The translations under genes were made by a program, and so were the position numbers. Shown here in pieces: positions 21,985-31,716 of a DNA stretch of 64,000 nucleotides (position 1 is its first letter; each line of letters opens with the position of its first letter). Source of the stretch: Aspidapion aeneum. Taxonomy: Eukaryota; Arthropoda; Insecta; Coleoptera; Brentidae. Where the stretch lies: assembly GCA_963576565.1 (NCBI GenBank), contig OY755039.1, forward strand, positions 76,978,789 to 77,042,788, in the 5' to 3' direction. The notes beneath the pieces were generated by a model. That model did not search any database. It had not been told where the DNA came from and saw only the letters and a list, made by a program, of their open reading frames with translations.

Positions 21985-24102
21985 TTAATCGGAGAGGTCC
22001 GCTGCCGACTTAAGGTCTTTGGCATGCCAGTTCCCTGGTAGTACTTTACCCGATGGTTCCTGAAGCTCAAATATCCATGGAGAAATTTTATTCCTAATCA
22101 CATAAGGACCAACGAATTTCGATGCTAACTTCTTCGAGAAAAACTTCGCAGCATCTGACAACACATAATTCTTCTTCCAAACACGCTGACCCAAAACAAA
22201 GTTGGGTACCCTGGTACGCAGATTATACTGAACTACATTTTTCTCTCCCGCCACCTCTAGCCTTCTCTTAACATCCGCATAGAGCTTCCGGAAACCTTCG
22301 TTCTTACTTTCAGCTGCAGATTGTACACCATTCTCTTCAGATAACAAAACTGGGTTGGAGTAATCTTTTCCTGACAGACACATATTCCTACCAAAATTAA
22401 CAAAGAAAGGAGACATCCTGGTTATCTCATGGGTTGCAGTACCAATCGCGCAGGCAAGTTTATGTATTTGTTCGTCCCACTTCCTGTGGTTGTCTTTCAC
22501 ATAACAACATAACATGGTTTTTAACGTACGATTCGTCCTTTCTGTTGGATTCGCTCTGGGGTGATAATACGGATTATACTGAATTTTAACCTGATAACTC
22601 TCAGCAAAACGCTTAAACTCGTTACTTTTGTACTGAGGGCCATTATCACAAAGTATCAAACGGGGTACTCCGAAGACCATAAATACTTGCTCCTCAAGAT
22701 GCTTGACAACTGCTTGAGTAGGGACTGTTCGCATTGGAAAAACAAAGGAAAACTTACTCAAATAGTCCATAACGACGAGAATCCAGCAATTACACTTTGT
22801 CGAACGAGGTAGAGGTCCACATAAATCCGTCGAAATGATTTCCCAAGGACGAGTTGGTTTTGGGTGAGATATCATCTGATCAGATACACCTTGTGTATCA
22901 CCTTTATGAGCTGCACAGACAAAGCATTTCTTTACAAAAGTTGCCACGTCCTGGCGCATTTTTGGCCAATAATATTTTTCTGCCAGTCTGTGGAAGGTTT
23001 TATACACACCCATGTGTCCTGCGGTAGGAGGATCGTGAGGTTCTCCAATAATTCTACGCCTATGATCTTTGGGGACTACCTCTTTCCAATATTCGTTAGA
23101 TGGTGAAAGTTGAGGGTATTCTTGTTTGAGATATTTATACAACTTATTATCAGTGTATCTCCAATTCATAAATTTTAACGGTGATTCTACAACCCTCTTT
23201 ACCATCTTTTGGTACCATCGATCTTTAATTGCTGTTGAAACGTCTCTGGGCTGCGAAATTGTATCAATCATAGGTACTGCGCGAGACAACATGTCCGGGA
23301 CAACTAAATCTTTCCCTTTCCGATGAATTACTTCAAAGTCATATTGCTGCAGTTTTACAGACCAACGAGCAAGTCTTCCACTGGGCTCTTTCAAGCTATG
23401 AAGCCATTTTAAGCTAAAATGATCTGTTATGACCTTAAATGAGATCTCCTCAATATAAGGCCGGAGCTTTTCTATCGCCCAAACCAATGCCAAACATTCT
23501 CGCTCGGTGGTCGTGTAAACACGTTCTTGCTTAGTCAAAGATCGACTCAAATAGCATATGACTTTGTCTCCCTCAGGATAAGGTTGCGTTAAACATGCTC
23601 CTATTCCATATCCTGATGCATCTGTTTGAATGACAAATTCTTTGGTATAATCTGGACATGTAAGAATCGGTGCAGTCACTAAAAGTTCCTTAATCTTAAT
23701 AAATGCTTTTTCGCAGTCTGGAGTCCAATCGAAGTTTTGATTTTTCTTAGTTAGAGCTGTAATTGGAGCTATTATCGCTGAAAAATTCTCTATGAAACGT
23801 CTATACCAGGAAATTGTACCCACAACTCTACGGACTTCTCTGACAGTTCTTGGCCTCTGGAGCTCTAACATGGCTTTAATTTTATTAAGGTCAACTCGGA
23901 TGCCTCGACGGTCCACTACGAAACCTAAATAAGTCATTTCTGGCCTACACAGTTGGCATTTCTCCCAACTTACCGTTATCTTTGCATTCTGCAATCTTCG
24001 TAGGACTTCCTCAAGAATTCTAAGATGTTCAGAAAAGCTCTGTGTAACAATTACGAGGTCGTCGAGATATACGTACACGTAGGGGTGCATTATGAAGACC
24101 AA
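21985..24102 (-). CDS. pol: gypsy pol, C-terminal segment: RT catalytic box, RNase H, integrase
   Basis: This 705-codon open frame starts inside the RT palm. YVYVYLDDLVIV gives the YLDD catalytic box near residues 9-20. RNase H follows: TDASGYG near 160 holds the first acidic residue, TERECLA near 205 the second. Integrase begins with the H-H-C-C zinc motif at about 365-400 (HMGVYKTFHRL...CFVC), then the DDE core with STDLCGPL (about 422), CDNGPQY (about 486) and NPTERTNR (about 519). A GPY/F module (KFVGPYVI, about 667) closes the protein; no chromodomain follows. This frame equals the protease frame, while the N-terminal half of RT lies in another frame, so it would not be made as one polyprotein from this copy. 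The shown left limit is an open-frame limit, not a true start. Confidence 0.93.
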   Translation of the reverse strand: MVFIMHPYVYVYLDDLVIVTQSFSEHLRILEEVLRRLQNAKITVSWEKCQLCRPEMTYLGFVVDRRGIRVDLNKIKAMLELQRPRTVREVRRVVGTISWYRRFIENFSAIIAPITALTKKNQNFDWTPDCEKAFIKIKELLVTAPILTCPDYTKEFVIQTDASGYGIGACLTQPYPEGDKVICYLSRSLTKQERVYTTTERECLALVWAIEKLRPYIEEISFKVITDHFSLKWLHSLKEPSGRLARWSVKLQQYDFEVIHRKGKDLVVPDMLSRAVPMIDTISQPRDVSTAIKDRWYQKMVKRVVESPLKFMNWRYTDNKLYKYLKQEYPQLSPSNEYWKEVVPKDHRRRIIGEPHDPPTAGHMGVYKTFHRLAEKYYWPKMRQDVATFVKKCFVCAAHKGDTQGVSDQMISHPKPTRPWEIISTDLCGPLPRSTKCNCWILVVMDYLSKFSFVFPMRTVPTQAVVKHLEEQVFMVFGVPRLILCDNGPQYKSNEFKRFAESYQVKIQYNPYYHPRANPTERTNRTLKTMLCCYVKDNHRKWDEQIHKLACAIGTATHEITRMSPFFVNFGRNMCLSGKDYSNPVLLSEENGVQSAAESKNEGFRKLYADVKRRLEVAGEKNVVQYNLRTRVPNFVLGQRVWKKNYVLSDAAKFFSKKLASKFVGPYVIRNKISPWIFELQEPSGKVLPGNWHAKDLKSAADLSD

Positions 24103-24790
24103 ATGGTAAACGCTTAAATTGGAAGAGACCTCGTCGACAGATGAATGCTGTTAGTGGCTTCGATGATTCTTCCATTGGTACTTGCCAATAAGCGCTTTTG
24201 ATATCTAAAGTTGACAAGTATTTAGCATCTTTCAACTTGTCAAGAGTCTCGGATACGAGTGGTAAAGGATAACTATCACGCGCCGTCACTGAGTTCAATT
24301 TGCGGTAGTCTACGCAGAACCGATATTTCTTTGTGTTTTTCTTTTGTACCATTACCACTGGTGAAGCCCATGAGCTACTGCTACGTTCTATTACATCCAT
24401 TTTCAGCATTTCGTCGATCTCGTCATCAATAAGTTTTTGAATGACCGGTGAGACCTTATATGAACGTTGTCTTATCGGTGCTGCATCTGTTGTAATCTTA
24501 TGCTTTACTCTGTCTGTACATCCTAGTGAGTCACCCATAATAGTCTTATATTTAACGACCAATTCCTCTAGTCGTTCTGATTCATAAGGTGTAAGAGTTG
24601 TTTGTTGGTCTGATGTTTCTAAAGAACAAATCACATCTTTATTATCGGCAAAGTGCCACTCATTAGTACTTAAGTTCGGTACTATACCCATCGAAATCCA
24701 AGAATCTAATCCTAAAATCAAAGTGTGCGGCAACTCAGGAACGACGACGACCTCTATTAACCTAAATTTATCTTGATAGGAAGCATAGGA
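24029..24790 (-). CDS. pol: gypsy pol, N-terminal RT segment in shifted frame
   Basis: The frame encodes LPHTLILGLDSW (end of the protease region), then RT fingers and palm: HKITTDAAPIRQ, MDVIERSSSSWASPVVMVQK, YRFCVDYRKLN, the catalytic-Asp block STLDIKSAYWQV, and FKRLPFGLHNAP. Directly after NAP the frame runs into unrelated residues and stops, while YVYVYLDD appears in the next frame. Gypsy RTs carry roughly 15-20 more residues between these motifs, so an out-of-frame deletion of some 50 bp lies near 24080-24095. Upstream, the protease frame stops at 24757 while this one is open past it, so a one-base indel near 24770-24790 separates them. Both lesions block a functional polyprotein. Confidence 0.88.
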   Translation of the reverse strand, partial: SYASYQDKFRLIEVVVVPELPHTLILGLDSWISMGIVPNLSTNEWHFADNKDVICSLETSDQQTTLTPYESERLEELVVKYKTIMGDSLGCTDRVKHKITTDAAPIRQRSYKVSPVIQKLIDDEIDEMLKMDVIERSSSSWASPVVMVQKKNTKKYRFCVDYRKLNSVTARDSYPLPLVSETLDKLKDAKYLSTLDIKSAYWQVPMEESSKPLTAFICRRGLFQFKRLPFGLHNAPLRVRISRRPRNCYTELF

Positions 24791-25101
24791 AGCTGCACTG
24801 TCCCAATACTACTCGTGCTTTGACCATTTGCCACAATACAATTCGTCTTCTTCGTCGTATCAAGTGAAAAACCAAACCTCTCGATGATTGACCAACCATG
24901 ACTCCCTAAAAAGGTACGTGAAGCCCCGGAATCCAACAAACCTAATAACTTATTTCCGAGCACATCCACTTCTAAATAAGGCCTCTCTTCTTTACGAGCA
25001 TGACTTATCACATAATCTAAGACGTACGTTAGCCTATCGGTCGATGCTTGTTCAGGCTGACTCGAAGGTCGACTACCTACGAGCGCCTGGGTCCGTTTCC
25101 C
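24757..25101 (-). CDS. gypsy aspartic protease segment (after -1 frameshift)
   Basis: Read in the -1 frame from the slippery site at 25095-25101, the sequence has a short linker, then YLEVDVLGNKLLGLLDSGAS. LLDSGAS is the aspartic-protease active site (D-S-G), here with the Ser-type triad. A hydrophobic stretch follows up to a premature TAA at 24757-24759. The homology continues in the next frame, so the stop results from an indel rather than the true end. In the intact family this domain matures Gag and Pol. Confidence 0.85.
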   Translation of the reverse strand, partial: GKRTQALVGSRPSSQPEQASTDRLTYVLDYVISHARKEERPYLEVDVLGNKLLGLLDSGASRTFLGSHGWSIIERFGFSLDTTKKTNCIVANGQSTSSIGTVQLPMLPIKINLG

Positions 25102-26507
25102 TGACGATTACAATTTCGACATTCTCTGATTGTTACCCCTGCCTGACCACACGAATAACACTGCTTACCTCTAGGTAATGCGCACCCGATTGCCATGTGT
25201 CCTGTTTGATTGCATCTGTAGCAAACAACGTCCCTATTTGCCCTACCAGGTCTAACACCCTGTGGTGGTTGTCCATCTCTGTCATTTACACTAGACTTCG
25301 CCTCTTCAGAAACAGGACAGCCAAGTCTTTGGAAATATGTGTTCATGACAGCAATATAGGTCCCTATAGACTCTCCAGGGCCTTGTTTACGTTTTTGGAT
25401 CTCCTTCAATAGCTTCTTGCCATATGAAGAAGGAAGATACTCTGCCATGAACCTCTGTTCCAGCTGTTCCCATGTATGAACTTCTCTACGAACATCTTTA
25501 TAAAAAGTATAGGCTGACTTTTCAAAAAGATCAATGCCTGAGTTCAGTAGAACCTTTTTACTAACTCCTCTAGCCTGACTCAACTCGTCCACTCTCTCAA
25601 AAAATGCGGTGACGGAGATCGTACCCCTCTCGCCTGTAAACTTAAGGTTCCATTTATGCGGAGGTACAGGTGCAACGTGATATGAGGTACCAGGATCACT
25701 TGACATTGGTACTGGCGACGAACATGAAAATGGTCGTGACTGAGCAATTGGTGCAATGCTACTTTGGAGGGCAGCTAAACTGAAAGGAACGGTAGACGGT
25801 TGTTGATACTGAAAAGCTGATGCACCGTCATTCTGGATCGGCATAGGGAGTGGTGCTTGTACTGATGTTTGAGTTGGGTTCGTTAACACATGCATTTGCA
25901 CTGGAGCAATGACCGACGGTTGGTTCGTAGGCTGTTGAGCTGTTCTTTGTGTGCTCGAGTGCTGTGGTTGCGGGAGTTGAGACTGGCTGGGAATGTTGCC
26001 AACATTTGTCGAGTGGTCTGAGCTTCGACTCGTTGATTGGGTTTCAGATGCTTCATCATCATCTGAGGTAACGCCAACTCTTAGTAAATCTGTTGCTTGG
26101 CTTTGCAACCTCCCAATCAAACTCAAGGTTTCCGCAACCAGTATGCCTTTCGTTTGGCTTTGTTCAAAGTTAGACGGATTCATGTTATTTATCCTGGCCA
26201 ACACGTGTTCCAACCTTACAGCGATTTTCCTAAACTCTCCCCCCTTGTTCGTACCAGAGAACTTCTCTACCAGCGGTACCAGACTATCTAGCTTCTTCAT
26301 GCAGCTAAAAGCATCCTGGCCAAATTTAAAGGGATACGGAGGGTACCTCATACTTATATCAGTCTTTTCTCTTTGCTTAATCAGCATGAGCTGTTGTTTC
26401 ATTTCTTCCACCGATCCAATGGCTATGCCTCTCCATGTTAATTCGTAGATGAACTCGTCCTTGACTAAGTACCTTATGTCAGACAATCGACTCAAAGATA
26501 TAGCCAT
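25077..26507 (-). CDS. gag: gypsy Gag polyprotein
   Basis: Gag is the capsid and nucleocapsid precursor that packages the element RNA. I place the start at the ATG at 26505-26507 because it has a strong CACC-ATG-G context; an upstream in-frame TTG is not a credible eukaryotic start. The 476-residue product has an N-terminal SRLSDIRYLVKDEF region, a Ser/Gln/Pro-rich linker (about 150-280), the capsid-like segment around WEQLEQRFMAEYL (about 340-410), and two zinc knuckles near the C-terminus. The first, CYRCNQTGHMAIGC, is intact CCHC. The second, CYSCGQAGVTIREC, has Val in place of the His. The frame ends at TAG 25077-25079, after overlapping pol in the -1 frame. Confidence 0.92.
   Translation of the reverse strand: MAISLSRLSDIRYLVKDEFIYELTWRGIAIGSVEEMKQQLMLIKQREKTDISMRYPPYPFKFGQDAFSCMKKLDSLVPLVEKFSGTNKGGEFRKIAVRLEHVLARINNMNPSNFEQSQTKGILVAETLSLIGRLQSQATDLLRVGVTSDDDEASETQSTSRSSDHSTNVGNIPSQSQLPQPQHSSTQRTAQQPTNQPSVIAPVQMHVLTNPTQTSVQAPLPMPIQNDGASAFQYQQPSTVPFSLAALQSSIAPIAQSRPFSCSSPVPMSSDPGTSYHVAPVPPHKWNLKFTGERGTISVTAFFERVDELSQARGVSKKVLLNSGIDLFEKSAYTFYKDVRREVHTWEQLEQRFMAEYLPSSYGKKLLKEIQKRKQGPGESIGTYIAVMNTYFQRLGCPVSEEAKSSVNDRDGQPPQGVRPGRANRDVVCYRCNQTGHMAIGCALPRGKQCYSCGQAGVTIRECRNCNRQGNGPRRS
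25095..25101 (-). promoter_or_regulatory. Programmed -1 frameshift heptamer GGGAAAC
   Basis: On the sense strand G-GGA-AAC sits with GGA and AAC as Gag codons, exactly the X-XXY-YYZ arrangement. After a -1 slip the ribosome reads into the open frame leading to the protease. The Gag stop lies 16 bases downstream. This heptamer is a known efficient type in retroviral gag-pro junctions. Confidence 0.8.
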
Positions 26508-29500
26508 GGTGCCTTTTATATTCAAACTTTAAACTTTAATTAAAACTGTTAATTATACCTCCCAATTAGAAAAACTAAACCACGCAATAACAAACACAAA
26601 GTTCACTTTAAACTCACTAGTGAAAATCACTATAAATATAAAATATAAAACTTAAATACGGGCAGACGCGAACAAAACCGAAAAACACCGGAGTAGTAAG
26701 AAAATAAAATTTATTTGCATTTAAAAATGTAATCATAGTTTATATTAATTATTTGTACAACCAACTATGACGTCCAACCTTGCAGAGAGAAGTAACTACT
26801 TAAATCCTAAATTAGAATTAACAAGTAGCCATAAAAAAGTTTTAAAAAAATAAAAGAGAGACAAGAGTTTTGGCAGTGTTTAGGTCTTATGTTCCACTCC
26901 TGCGTGAGTAAAACCAAAAAAAAATAATTGCGCTTATCCTAGCTGAACTGGATTAAAATTAAAGTTAAGTGATGTTTGTTTACCTCAGCAACCGAATAGG
27001 TAAATTTATCCCTAAATGGAACGTACAACAGACTACCTATAGCAAGAAATCCCAAAGCTGTTGTACACAGTTAACGCTAGGGTATACTCCTGCTATTGCA
27101 GAACGGCTCCACTAATAAACTCCTCAAAAAAAACCCAAATCGCCGTATACAATGATTTTTCTAAAAAGAAAAAATCAAAACCCACTTTAACCTGCTTACC
27201 TACTCTGAGTTTACACGAAACATGCATTGCTTAAGGCCACATCATCCCTTAATATATAAGTGAATGCAATAACCATCGGAACAGATGTTCATGTTATAGA
27301 AATCGTAAAATATGCTCAATTAAAAAAAAATCCGCTCGCTAAAATTGCGTCAAATTAGCCTAGTAAGGATGTTGTGTGTAATTAAAAAAAATTACCGATA
27401 TTATTAAAAAATTCACAGAAATAACGTGTTGGTAGGACTGCAACTCTCTAATCTTCATTAAAATGAAATTCCCAAAACTTAAACTAAATTGATGCAAACC
27501 ATGGTCAAGAAGACCCTAGGATCGTACGGGAAGGTGTCCAAAAAAAAATTTAAAAATAAAATTTTTTGCTGTCGACTACAGTAGCCCAATAATAAAAAAA
27601 ATTCATTAGTGGCTCACTAAAATTTTCAAAATATTACTTTACCCTGGTTTGGAGTAGGGAGAAAAAAAATTAAAACAAATGATGATAGGTTGTTAAAACG
27701 CGAGGGTTCGAAATGAAATTATAATTTAATTCAGAAAAAAAAAATATTTAAATAAACTGGTACAACCATTGTAGGGCAAGGTACTACTATGCACCAAAAA
27801 CAAAAATTTTCCAACAAGAAAATCAAGTTTCCTTCCTTAAAAAAAATATTTAAAAAAAAAAATTAAAAAATATTTTTCAAAAAAAATTAAAAATGTTTAA
27901 GTGGGGCTGCAGCTCCTATTAACGATTTTAAAAGAATTAAAATAAAATTAGCACTAGAAAAATCTTTATTAGAGTTGTGTCATGCAACAGTTTTTGTTCT
28001 TTTCCTTTAAAAAACAGTTGTAGATTTCCTTTCCTCTCCCAAAACTGTGTGAAAGTGAAAAGTGAATGAGCTAGAAAAATTAATTTACTATACAAAAAAA
28101 ATATTTAAAAATTAAATTTACTTAAGAATCATAAAGTACAAAAAAATCGTCATTGCAAAAAAAACCAATCAGTTTAGGAAAAGTTAAAAAATATTTATGT
28201 TCCAAAAAAACAAACGATGTTAGTATATTTGTTTAAAATTATTACTAAAGGAAATAAACAACGTGAGTACTTATTTACTGTACCACTATAATAATGTGAA
28301 CCTAAGTTTTAAACTTTGCACTCAACCCCGTAAAGAATTATCTTGTGTGCACTTTCAAAAAACAAATATGAAAACAATTTCAAGGTTCACCTATAAGCAC
28401 GTTGTCAAACTAAATCTGCCTACTCAAGTGTTTTTACTCACAAAACCTAATCAAAAAAATTTTTTACTGTTTAATGCATTCTCAGATCCTTATTCCCGGT
28501 GTTCACGAGATATAAAATTAAGTTGGGCCCTTTCCACAACTATTAGTCAAAGCAAAATTACCAAATGTCCAAGGGCTAATGAGACCCTATCACCTACAAA
28601 TGATATTTTGAAATGAAACAGTTGGGAATAATCCTGCGTAAAAACCAGAAAACAAAATCAAGAACCAAAAACTATTACATTAATTTTTAAAAGAGCATAA
28701 TAAAACTCCCGGCCCCAATTAAACTTTTGTTATCTCAACAAAACTAGGCCTAAACCCAAAAAAATTTTTTATTAGACATTTCCCCTATTCCCTAAGTATA
28801 ATGTCAATAAAACCCAAAAACTTGTGATTTCCATTCCAATCCCATCTGGACCCTGTATATTTTTCAAACGGTTAAACGCCCACAGACGAAACAATATCTT
28901 ATTTCAAAGAAAGGGTGAAGATATTTTGAATCACCCTGTGAAAATAGGATACTATTATGGAAAATTGTTCAGATCAGTGTTCTTACTAATTTTTAACCTA
29001 AATATATCTAGTTCCCTCATGTGCTTGTTACGGTTTTAATTCCTATCATAATTAAATAGATCACAAGATTTGTCTTTCTCCGCGAATCTGCAAGGTCCTG
29101 GAAAATGCAAGATTCAGCCTGTAGGCCAAATTTGGATGTATTTTAATTTAGCGAAAACCGAAGTTGCGAAATCCTAAAAAGATTAGCAGGAAGTCCTGGT
29201 TCCTTGATTTCTACACTCCGAACCAAACATTCCTTCCATTCCCACCCAGCTCGCGGGAGGAAAACCCCTAATTATTGCAATACAAAAGGTACTACTATCA
29301 TATTATGCATAACAAAAAAAGTATATGCCCACATCATTGTTTAGTCGCATCAAAGAAAACCTATTGTTTTTAAATTTATTCTTAGGTTGAAATCTTTTTT
29401 TTAGAAATCAATGATCTTAAATTTATTGTTTAACCTGAACACTTTCCCATTTATTCCACAAAAGTGTATTGTAATTTAAAAATTTGCTTCATTATTTGAG

Positions 29501-31716
29501 GTCACCAGTATGAAATTATTTTAAAATTAAAGAAAAATGAAATAAAAAAAAAATTATTTCCCAATTGTCCACAACTTCCAAGTTTTCATCTCTAAATACC
29601 TAGGTACTTTCTCAGTATAACACCATCCATCGTTATCCAACATAACGCTTTAATTTCAGAAGCAACAAAACGAAGATTAAGTGAAAAAGCTAAGCAAGTA
29701 AGTTGGAAGTTGCTTTACCATGGGCGCAGATGACAGGCCCCTTTAGGTACACGCCACTGTCCTGAAATGCAAACTATCAAAAAACTGAAGACTAGCATAT
29801 CTGCCGTCAAACAACATTTGGCATGAAATAAAAATAATTCCATATCATACCAGTATCCTCCAAAAACAAAACGTTTTTTACTATAAGACCCAAATACCTA
29901 ACCAATAAATCTTGTTATTTAAAATTATGATTTGGAAGTAAAAGATTTATTTATTCCTGCCTGATCAACTAAGACAAAAAAAGTTCCCCTTTTTGTAACT
30001 CAAGAACTTCCCGTTTGGTCCCCTAAAAAATATTACCTGTCTGGTCACCCTTTAAAACTACGACCACTATACAAACCGTTTTTCACCAAAACAAGAATTC
30101 TAGAAGTTATGTTTACAGAAAAAAATAATCTTTTTAAGAAAAATTAAATTATTTAAAAAAGAAGTAAAATTTTGAAATATTTTTACCAATTACCACCGCC
30201 TAGCATTTATATCTAGTTGAAAGTTTCTTTTAAATTTACTGACCAATTTCACGGCCTCAAAATGACATTACTTAAAAAAATTACTGAACTTTACAAATGA
30301 ACTAAAAAAAATCAAAAAAACTTATATCTATATCTGTCTCAGTTAAACATTTCTTTTGTGGTATTATATCTAGTTGGGCTTCAAATTCATCTTCTCTGTA
30401 TTCAATCCGGAGCAGGCAAAACTTCTCAAGGCTCAAACATAAATGTTTGCTCTCCATTGGCCATGATCAAGCTATGACCTGAACGCAGTAAAAAAATACA
30501 GAAAAAAAATAATTGTGAACCAGAAAAACTTTAATTGATAGAAATACCCGTAGGTCATTTTTAAAAAAAATGCACTCCAAAGCCCGACGCTGTATTTTCT
30601 AACAAGAAAAAAATTGACCAGTCACGAAAACACAACTAGACAACTACACTTGGACCAAAGACCTAAAAAACTGTCCTACAAAAAAATACCCCAAAAAAAA
30701 TGTTAACTGGACCTCTTGGCGTTGATCTTCAGGCAATGTGTTGCTGTAGGAATTTTAGCCTTGTGTTCCCTAAAGTTCCGAGCTGACACTATGTAGTAGT
30801 ACCCTCCTCTGACCCGATGTAACTGAGTGACGTAAGATCTTAATTGTCATCAACAGTTACCACCAAAAAGCAAGAAAAGAAAATGACAAAGCAAAATAAA
30901 CTCATTTTCCTTTTCTTTCATGACTAATTAATACTTTCAACTAAACAAAGCTACCAGCTGTTAAGCTATATTTACTTTAAAACAACCCAGCCAAGAAAAA
31001 TTTGTGTTAAACCTTGTAAAAATATTCCAACTTCCAAGTGGTGATATCCCACAAAAAATTAAAATCACCAAAAAAAAATAACTTGTTGACCTAAATAAAT
31101 TGACTACACTAAAAAATAATCGGTGAAACAATTTCTATCCTATCACAAGCAGGAAATAATAACATATTAGTAGTAGGCAACCTGTAAAAAAAAATGTTAG
31201 AAAAAAACACACTACCTATGTCATATATTTAAAACATAAAAAGACCATGTCTGGAGGTCCATCCACCCATAAATCAACAAATAAAAATTGAAGTAAATTT
31301 ACATTGCTGTATTTATTTTTCTTTAAAAAAAAATTAAAACATGTTTTTTCTACAAAAAAACTTTAAAGAATTAAGACATGAGTTGGACTCCGTTCAATAA
31401 AAACTCCCATGTTTTTTATCCACTTATTCTTCCTTAATACATAAAAATGAATATTTTATTTTCCAAGAAAAACTTGTGAAGATAAGCTAACAAAAAACTA
31501 TGAGATTCACTAAAACAACAAAACGAGTTCCAAATCAACGTTCAAATATTACCAAAAAATATTTAAAAAGTGTTATTTCCAAAAACCAATGATGATGGAA
31601 AATCCTGTTTTATAGTAAAAAAATTATTGGGTGTCAAAAAACACCGACAGCCATTGAACAAAAAAATTACATCAGATGTTAAAAAACTAGCCAAAAACTC
31701 ACGTTGGGCGCCAATT
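26508..31716 (-). other. 5.2-kb AT-rich leader between PBS and gag
   Basis: No ORF of element type occurs here on the sense strand; poly-T runs (poly-A on the plus strand) are frequent. A 117-codon plus-strand frame at 28263-28616 starts with GTG and has no domain. The part from 29497 onward was copied in the inverted arm and the part from 30284 in the direct copy. Such a long untranslated leader suggests splicing or an internal promoter, or accretion of inserted DNA. Confidence 0.7.
31700..31713 (-). promoter_or_regulatory. Primer binding site, tRNA-Lys(CTT)
   Basis: The sense sequence TGGCGCCCAACGTG is complementary to the 3' end of insect tRNA-Lys(CTT), including CCA. It lies 3 nt after the 5' LTR. 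The same site is present in the direct copy (36733-36746) and the inverted copy (43443-43456). Confidence 0.85.

Noticed and set aside
25993..26448. 151-codon frame opposite gag
   Set aside because: It is the mirror of a clearly coding Gag frame; its content has no domain.
28263..28616. 117-codon plus-strand frame in the provirus leader
   Set aside because: It begins with GTG, runs antisense to the element, and is made of AT-driven residues with no recognisable motif.
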